From Streptomyces sp. Sge12 (GTDB lineage: Bacteria; Actinomycetota; Actinomycetes; Streptomycetales; Streptomycetaceae): a stretch of DNA of 64,000 nucleotides. Made by a program: the position numbers and the translations under genes. This document shows, piece by piece, positions 59,791-64,000 of the stretch. Position 1 is the first letter of the stretch. Each line of letters begins with the position of its first letter. The DNA is taken from contig NZ_CP020556.1 of NCBI RefSeq assembly GCF_002080455.1, forward strand, positions 1 through 64,000, read 5' to 3'. The notes beneath the pieces are model-generated. The model was not told the origin of the DNA. It ran no database searches and saw only the letters and a list, made by a program, of their open reading frames with translations.

Positions 59791-60590
59791 GTGCCGGTGG
59801 AATTTCTGAGTGATGAGCAGGCCGAGGCGTACGGGACGTTCGCAGAGGAGCCGACGAGGCCCGAGCTGGAGCGGTTCTTCTTCCTGGACGACGTGGACCG
59901 GGACCTGATCGCCCTGCGGCGGACGGAGCATCACCGGCTCGGGTTCGCGCTCCAGATGTGCACGGTTCGGTACGTCGGCCTGTTCCTGGAGGACCCGCTC
60001 GGAGTGCCGTGGCCGGTGGTTGAGCACCTGGCCGTGCAGCTCGGCATCGAGGACCCGTCCGTGGTCAAGCGGTACACGGAGCGGCGCCAGACGCTGTACG
60101 ACCACGCGTGGGAGATCCGGGGCGCCTACGGCTACTACCCCTACGAGGACGCCGAGTGGGGCCGTCGGTTCCGTACGTTCCTGCACGGGCGGGCGTGGAC
60201 GCACGCCGAGGGCCCGAAGGCGCTGTTCGACCACGCGGTGGGCTGGTTGCGCCGTCACCGGGTCCTGCTGCCTGGGGTGTTCGTGCTGGCCCGGCAGGTG
60301 GCGGAGGCGCGGCAGGTCGCGGAGAAGCGGCTGCCCGCCACGGTCGCGGGCGCCGCCCGCCGCGCGGATGCGGCGCTGCCCGGGGATCTGGTGGCGACGC
60401 TGAAGACGCCGGAGGGCTCGCGGTTCTCGGAGCTGGAGCGGCTGCGCCGGCCGCCGACGCGGACGACGGGTACGGCGTTCGCCCGCGCGCTGGAGCGGGT
60501 GGACGAGATCGGCGCGTACCGGCTCGGCAGGTTGAGGCTGTCGCAGATCCCGCCGAACCGGATGGCCGCTTTGGCCCGGTACGCGCGTCC
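59791..60590 (+). pseudogene. tnpA: Tn3-family tnpA, 5' quarter only
   Basis: From GTG 59791 the protein is about 75% identical to the first 265 residues of the 48896 transposase (VEFLSDEQAEAYGTFAEEPT, RFFFLDDVDRDLIALRRTEH). At about 60590, after PPNRMAALARYA, homology ends abruptly; the frame continues in unrelated sequence. The DDE domain is absent, so it is dead. The left end of its transposon remains at 59665. A deletion must have joined it to the XRE regulator remnant that follows. Confidence 0.85.
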
Positions 60591-60832
60591 AACGGACGTA
60601 AAGCGGTGTGAGGTGCGCGGCGCGTGCTCAGCAGCGGCTGTCGCCCGGGACAAGCAGGCTCGTGAGCGGCTCGGCGATCACGTCCGGGGATCGCCGACTC
60701 AAGAATCACAATTCCGATGTTCCTCAGCCCCCGTAGACGACCCGTCAGGGGTTTCAAGATCATCCCGTGGTGGATTCCTTGGTGTTCAATCCAGCAGCAT
60801 TACCGGCGGACCCCGCCACCAGGGCTTCAAGA

Positions 60833-61097
60833 TCATCTCGTTGCCCTCTTGGCCGTACCTCGGTCAGACCCCTCGTTCAGGTGACGGTGGAGGAACTGGG
60901 CGCGGGAGTGCACCAGGCCACCCCGGTAGGCGGGCGGTAGCCGGTCGTAGACGGCTGCGGCCATTTCGGCGGCCGCGGTCGGATCTCCGTCCAGGCGCAG
61001 GCAGGCGGCAGTGTCCATGGCGACCAGGGCCCGGGGCATGCCCGACGGCGAGGACGTCAGGGCCAGTACGTCGTCCTGGGCCCGGTAGGCGGCGGGG
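60833..61097 (-). pseudogene. C-terminal fragment of an XRE/TPR regulator
   Basis: About 88 codons (AAYRAQDDVLALTSSPSGMP, AMDTAACLRLDGDPTAAAEM, VYDRLPPAYRGGLVHSRAQF) match the last part of the 24765 regulator at about 85%. Everything before this, including the helix-turn-helix, is missing. It ends at 60833 and abuts the tnpA fragment. It is a duplicated and deleted regulator copy; the homologous region of the 24765 gene is 25745-26000. Confidence 0.75.
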
Positions 61098-61107
61098 CCG
61101 GCCTTCT

Positions 61108-61503
61108 TCATGTAAAGAGCATGGCTACGCCGACTGCTCCGGCGACCAGCCCGGCGATGGCGGCTGCCGTTGTGGCCAGCCAGCCGTAGGAACCAAAGCC
61201 GGTGATCAGTAGCAGGACGACTCCGGCGGCCGCCCAGTACCGTCCGTGGCGTTCTCGCCGTGCCTCGGGTGTCTCTGGGACTTCCGGCACCGGGGTGGCG
61301 GCCTCCGGAGCCGGCGCCTCCTCCGGTACCGGGTCCGGCTCGGGCTGATCCAGGAGGCAGTACTCGTCTACCACTTCCTCGATCTTCCCCTGCAGTTTCG
61401 CGTACGGCTGGGACGACTCCGCCAGCCCGGCCTGCATCGCCTTGTACCTTTCCAGCTGCTCCATCAACTGTGCCCTGCGCTCGCTGCGTTCCTGCTCCTC
61501 CAC
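61108..61503 (-). CDS. Coiled-coil, two-TM hypothetical protein
   Basis: 131 aa from GTG 61503, ribosome site GGGAGGGGAG. Residues 1-50 form a charged coiled coil (RAQLMEQLERYKAMQAGLAE, LQGKIEEVVDEYCLLD). A Pro/Glu-rich linker (EPDPVPEEAPAPEAATPVPE) leads to two membrane helices (AAAGVVLLLITGFGSYGWL and AAIAGLVAGAVGVAMLF) at the C-terminus. No family recognised. The gene ends immediately beside the regulator fragment, so its 3' flank was changed by the same rearrangement. Confidence 0.6.
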   Translation of the reverse strand: MEEQERSERRAQLMEQLERYKAMQAGLAESSQPYAKLQGKIEEVVDEYCLLDQPEPDPVPEEAPAPEAATPVPEVPETPEARRERHGRYWAAAGVVLLLITGFGSYGWLATTAAAIAGLVAGAVGVAMLFT

Positions 61504-61610
61504 CTGGGCTCCCCTCCCGGTTGTCGGCCGGGAACCCTAGCAGCGAACATCGCGGCGAAGGCACCGTTCGTCTTCTTCGTGCTGGGAACCGGCGGGGCTA
61601 GAGTCGGCAA

Positions 61611-61646
61611 AGCGCCCGCAGCCAGGTCGAATGGCTGCGGGCGCCT
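61611..61646 (-). terminator. Hairpin after the 64-aa gene
   Basis: Perfect 14-base arms (AGCGCCCGCAGCCA and its complement), read on the minus strand just after the stop of the 61667 gene; followed there by TTT. Confidence 0.75.
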
Positions 61647-61666
61647 TTGGTGGTGCTGCCGGACGG

Positions 61667-61861
61667 TCAGCGGCCGGTGCAGCGGATCTCGTCCTCGAGC
61701 GAGTTGGCGGGAAGCGGACCGCAGTGGCCGTCACAGCCCTGGCCGTCGTGGATCGTGCAGGTGTAGCGGTGGACGCGGGTGCCATCGTCGTGGAGCTTGT
61801 AGCCCTCGGCGTCGCGCGGACCTACGTCCTGCACCATGGCATTCTCGGGCTCGGTGTTCAC
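61667..61861 (-). CDS. Small Cys/His-containing protein, 64 aa
   Basis: GTG 61861 overlaps the stop of the integrase remnant (GTGA), and a perfect hairpin follows the gene. The product has YTCTIHDGQGCDGHCGPL with three Cys and two His, which could bind a metal. No family recognised. Overlapping translation with the former integrase suggests it was that gene's downstream partner. Confidence 0.5.
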   Translation of the reverse strand: MNTEPENAMVQDVGPRDAEGYKLHDDGTRVHRYTCTIHDGQGCDGHCGPLPANSLEDEIRCTGR

Positions 61862-62230
61862 AGTTCGCCCTGGTCGTTGCCCGTTGCGGCCAGCCGCAGC
61901 GTCTGCGCGGCCAGCTCCATGCGGCGCTCGTTGGCCTGGTCAAGGTTGGCGTCGGGCGAGGCGGGCCACGCCCTCCTCCAGGCGGATGCCGCGGTCGGTG
62001 CGGGCGGAGACGACCGTGCCGGTGATCCGGCGGCTGATCGTCGTGGGCGCGGTGAAGGTGCCGCTCTTCCATCCTGGCTGGGTCCACAGCCACTCGGTGA
62101 ACATGACCAGGGTGCCCGTGGTGACGGCGAGCAGGGGCACGCCTTCCGCGGTGCAGAACTTCATCCAGGTCGCCCAGTCCTGGGCGTACCGTTCGCCGCC
62201 TGGGAGGCCGAGCACGTCGGCCGGCTGGTC
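61858..62230 (-). pseudogene. Integrase remnant, internally deleted
   Basis: The minus strand encodes GERYAQDWATWMKFCTAEGV, TGTLVMFTEWLWTQPGWK and TISRRITGTVVSARTDRGIR, the N-terminal core-binding domain of a Streptomyces tyrosine recombinase. It then breaks into another frame with DANLDQANERRMELAAQTLR to TGA 61860-61858. The whole catalytic domain (about 200 residues) is absent and there is no start codon upstream. A deletion joined the two pieces. Confidence 0.6.
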
Positions 62231-62479
62231 GGCGGGCAGATCCCCGACGACGTCGCCGACACCATCGAGCGGCTGCGCATCCAGCTCGCGGCGCTGGCGG
62301 ACTCCCGGCCGCTGGCCACGGTCGAGGCCGCCGCCCGGGCCGAGAGGCTCGGCACCGCCCGCCTGCAGCACGCCGTCACCTCCGCCGTCCGCGACGGTGC
62401 CAGCTGGACGGCGATCGGCAACGCCACCGGCACCACCCGGCAAGCCGCCCATCAGCGGTTCTCCAAAGTCCCGTTTTGA
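62215..62479 (+). CDS. Helix-turn-helix protein, 5' end unclear
   Basis: The frame ending TGA 62477-62479 encodes IPDDVADTIERLRIQLAALA, then ATVEAAARAERLGTARLQHA, and a C-terminal helix-turn-helix (RDGASWTAIGNATGTTRQAAHQRF). This is a small actinomycete DNA-binding protein type of about 95 residues. No ATG or GTG stands where the start should be, and the 5' part overlaps the opposite-strand integrase remnant, so the gene may have been truncated there. A strong palindromic terminator follows. Confidence 0.45.
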
Positions 62480-62508
62480 GGCCCCGGACTCGCCCCCCTC
62501 GGCAAAGA

Positions 62509-62536
62509 AGCCGGGACGGCGTACGCCGTCCCGGCT
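62509..62536 (+). terminator. 28-bp palindrome, bidirectional terminator
   Basis: AGCCGGGACGGCGT with its exact complement, followed by CCCCTTTTCC; located between the convergent genes ending at 62479 and 62560. Confidence 0.8.
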
Positions 62537-62559
62537 CCCCTTTTCCTCAAGGGCTGCGC

Positions 62560-62829
62560 TCACGACGCCGGGTCGGCCGCCCCCGATGCTCCTTGAGCCT
62601 GGCGACCGTCCTTCTCGTCCTGAAAGCTCCGGCAGTCCGGGCAGCACTTCCCGGTCCGCCGCACCATCTCCCAATCGGCGTGGATGTTGTCCGCCGGGAC
62701 GGGGCGGAGGTCGGCGCCGGTCTCGCAGAGCGAGCCCCCGCCGGGGGCCTCCACATGCATCTCCCCCATGGCGCCCCGCTTCGTGTGCTCCGTGGGGCGG
62801 ACCTCGTACAGCACCCTGACCTGGTTCAT
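62560..62829 (-). CDS. Small Cys-containing hypothetical protein, 89 aa
   Basis: From ATG 62829; the ribosome site is weak. The first 50 residues read like a beta-rich domain (QVRVLYEVRPTEHTKRGAMG, SLCETGADLRPVPADN) and the second part has KCCPDCRSFQDE, a CCxxC that may bind zinc. It converges on the HTH protein across the 28-bp palindrome. No family recognised. Confidence 0.5.
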   Translation of the reverse strand: MNQVRVLYEVRPTEHTKRGAMGEMHVEAPGGGSLCETGADLRPVPADNIHADWEMVRRTGKCCPDCRSFQDEKDGRQAQGASGAADPAS

Positions 62830-62835
62830 GGGTCC

Positions 62836-63153
62836 ATGGTTCGGCAAGCGGTCGGAGTCGGCGAGTTGGGGACCAGGACCGCCCCTCATCACGATCGCAA
62901 AATCAGGGGACAAGGAGCTGCTGTCATTCCGGGGCCGAGAGCGCCGAATGGGGGGGAAGGGCGGGGAGTCTTCGTCGGCGGCCCGCTCGGCGGCTTGGTC
63001 CTGCCCGCGCCGGACCCGTCCCGCCCGTGGCCGGGCGGCTGGTGCCGGTGCGAGCCCAGCGACACGTGGACCCTCTACCGCCCGACGCACCGCATCGGGG
63101 CCACGGTCTTCGCCGAATCCTGCGGCGTGCAGGTGCCGGCCGTCCACGGGTAG
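62836..63153 (+). CDS. Hypothetical 105-aa protein, weak support
   Basis: Frame from ATG 62836 to TAG 63151-63153, divergent from the 62560 gene. Only the last 45 residues (WPGGWCRCEPSDTWTLYRPT, HRIGATVFAESCGVQVPAVH) look like an ordinary protein with Cys and aromatic residues; the first half is low-complexity. A terminator hairpin follows. The true start may be further downstream. Confidence 0.35.
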   Translation: MVRQAVGVGELGTRTAPHHDRKIRGQGAAVIPGPRAPNGGEGRGVFVGGPLGGLVLPAPDPSRPWPGGWCRCEPSDTWTLYRPTHRIGATVFAESCGVQVPAVHG

Positions 63154-63168
63154 GGCGGCACAACGCAC

Positions 63169-63201
63169 GGTGGCCCTCCCGGAACTGCCGGAAGGGCCAC
63201 C
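63169..63201 (+). terminator. Hairpin downstream of 62836 gene
   Basis: Arms GGTGGCCCT (63169-63177) and AGGGCCACC (63193-63201), with an inner CCGG/CCGG extension. Confidence 0.65.
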
Positions 63202-63317
63202 GGCGTGCAGGTGCTGCTGCTTGCTGCTGTCCCGGAACGTGGCGGGCCCTCAAGTACCGAGTGCAGCCGCCCTCGCTCTCGGCTGACAATAAGGGCGACG
63301 GCGGCAACGCGCTCGGA

Positions 63318-63584
63318 CTACCGAGCCCAGGGGACCCCCAGGGCTCCCCCGAGCATGGCGGCCAGGCTGATGATCAGCGTGACCGGGATCTTCTGGATTC
63401 GAAGGTGCAGGCCGCCGATGCGAATGTCGATCACCGGCGCAGGGCTGGAGACGGTCGTTCTGGCTTCGTGGGTAAACGCTGAGGTAGCGTCGCTCTTGCT
63501 CGTGCGGATTGGAAAGCACCCCTTCGGGTCGTAGGTACACAACCGATCCGTCGAAGAGGGAGGCCCTGTACAGCTCGCCGCCAA
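63318..63584 (-). CDS. Small membrane-tail protein, start uncertain
   Basis: The last 40 codons encode PVIDIRIGGLHLRIQKIPVT followed by a hydrophobic end (LIISLAAMLGGALGVPWAR). This is a small Streptomyces membrane protein pattern with one TM helix. The upstream part of the frame, to TTG 63584, is not convincing, since another frame there also looks partly protein-like. An internal GTG before IDIRIGG would give 38 aa. Confidence 0.4.
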   Translation of the reverse strand: MAASCTGPPSSTDRLCTYDPKGCFPIRTSKSDATSAFTHEARTTVSSPAPVIDIRIGGLHLRIQKIPVTLIISLAAMLGGALGVPWAR

Positions 63585-63613
63585 GCAAGTGCTGTACGAG
63601 GCCTTCCCTCTTC
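63554..63613 (+). repeat. Imperfect 21-bp inverted repeat before the DUF2252 gene
   Basis: GAAGAGGGAGGCCCTGTACA (63554-63573) pairs with CTGTACGAGGCCTTCCCTCT (63592-63611) over about 18 positions, with a 17-base loop. It overlaps the likely GTG start (63589) of the DUF2252 gene. Confidence 0.5.
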
Positions 63614-64000
63614 AGCCGTCCGGCCTATCGGATGCAGAAGACTCTACGACCCACCGTCGACAGATCCGGGGCACGCAGCGGTACGGACGGGCGTTGCAGA
63701 GCCCGGGGCACCGGTCCGGCAGCACCCGTGGCAGCGGCGCCACCACAACGATCGCCACCGACGAGCAGCGCGCCGAGGAGATCCTCGACGTCTTCGACAC
63801 CGCGTTCGGTGAGCTCCTCGCCGCCGACCCCGCTGCCTTCCAGGTCAAGTTCCGCAAGATGGCGGCCTCGGCCTTCGCCTTCTACCGGGGCACCGCCTGC
63901 CTCTTCTACTCCGACCTGGAGCGGGACCGGCACGGCGGCCCGTACCTGGACGAGCGGACGGGCCGGGTGTGGATCCACGGCGACCTGCACGCCGAGAACT
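63589..64000 (+). CDS. DUF2252 protein, 3' end outside the window
   Basis: The frame is open from 63535, with GTG 63589 the first usable start; the true start could be later. From about 63750 the sequence is clear DUF2252: DEQRAEEILDVFDTAFGELL, QVKFRKMAASAFAFYRGTAC and GRVWIHGDLHAEN, where HGDLHxEN equals the catalytic-loop motif of aminoglycoside-phosphotransferase-fold kinases. The family's substrate is not known. The residues before DEQRAEE are poorly ordered and may be fused sequence. It is the last feature and continues past 64000. Confidence 0.75.
   Translation, partial: MLYEAFPLQPSGLSDAEDSTTHRRQIRGTQRYGRALQSPGHRSGSTRGSGATTTIATDEQRAEEILDVFDTAFGELLAADPAAFQVKFRKMAASAFAFYRGTACLFYSDLERDRHGGPYLDERTGRVWIHGDLHAEN

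Noticed and set aside
1..64000. tRNA genes or tRNA att sites
   Set aside because: I looked for tRNA-like T-loops and acceptor stems near the integrases and found none that folded completely; I cannot exclude one by eye.

Overview
The window looks like an accessory region of a Streptomyces-type actinomycete, either a linear plasmid or a chromosome arm. It is very GC-rich, many genes start with GTG, and the families seen (XRE/TPR regulators, Tn4556-like Tn3 transposases, trypco2/trypsin-STAND-TPR proteins, Streptomyces integrases) are typical of that group. I see no tRNA, rRNA, CRISPR array or housekeeping gene. Gene remnants, terminal inverted repeats and recombinases are dense, so this is a mobile-element and conflict-gene island. 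Family names are from motif recognition by eye; no search was run.

Layout. 1-1.4 kb: two winged-helix genes and an HD-domain remnant. 1.6-4.1 kb: a Septu-like PtuA ATPase/PtuB HNH pair, each with one frameshift. 4.1-5.9 kb: a one-TM protein and a tyrosine-recombinase-like protein that has lost its catalytic tail; together with ptuA and a second recombinase-like gene at 57.7 kb they share one promoter/operator-like motif. 6.0-6.5 kb: a trypco2 gene with a 26-codon ghost of its trypsin partner. 6.7-9.4 kb: small membrane and excisionase-HTH genes. 9.5-11.0 kb: an IS110-family element. 11.06-15.98 kb: a Tn3-family transposon whose centre has been replaced by part of a STAND-TPR gene. 16.0-17.7 kb: a predicted restriction-fold nuclease. 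17.9-21.8 kb: trypco2 (frameshifted) plus an intact trypsin-STAND-TPR gene. 22.4-24.5 kb: a 30-aa peptide, a JmjC/cupin oxygenase and a kinase-like gene, opposite a frameshifted XRE/TPR regulator; this is a candidate peptide-modification locus. 27.2-31.6 kb: a coiled-coil membrane regulator with a divergent small membrane protein, then an ECF sigma/IclR-like operon. 32.7 kb: a beta-propeller lipoprotein. 34.3-37.8 kb: a tyrosine recombinase linked to two HEPN/zinc-ribbon paralogs. 40.2-41.6 kb: a second copy of the coiled-coil membrane/small membrane protein module. 41.8 kb: a secreted lamin-tail protein. 42.7-52.2 kb: a 9.4-kb Tn3-family transposon with resolvase and transposase, carrying a complete trypco2/trypsin-STAND-TPR module as cargo. 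52.4-56.0 kb: a recombinase/XRE/recombinase trio and a duplicated end of it. 56.1-58.5 kb: membrane proteins and the second recombinase-like gene. 58.9 kb: an HNH protein. 59.7-62.5 kb: remnants of a third Tn3 element, an XRE regulator and an integrase. 63.6 kb to the end: a partial DUF2252 gene.

The theme is repetition of one class of biological-conflict machinery, trypsin-like protease + STAND ATPase + hypervariable TPR array, often preceded by trypco2. It occurs four times in different states: stand-alone and intact (18.3 kb), cargo of a transposon (43.9-48.7 kb), a fragment spliced into another transposon (14.0 kb) and a ghost (6.4 kb). The TPR arrays are near-identical DNA repeats (138 bp and 147 bp), and one shows a 19-bp deletion between short repeats. 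Several other frameshifts are single-base events in G/C runs and could be sequence errors; the text says which.
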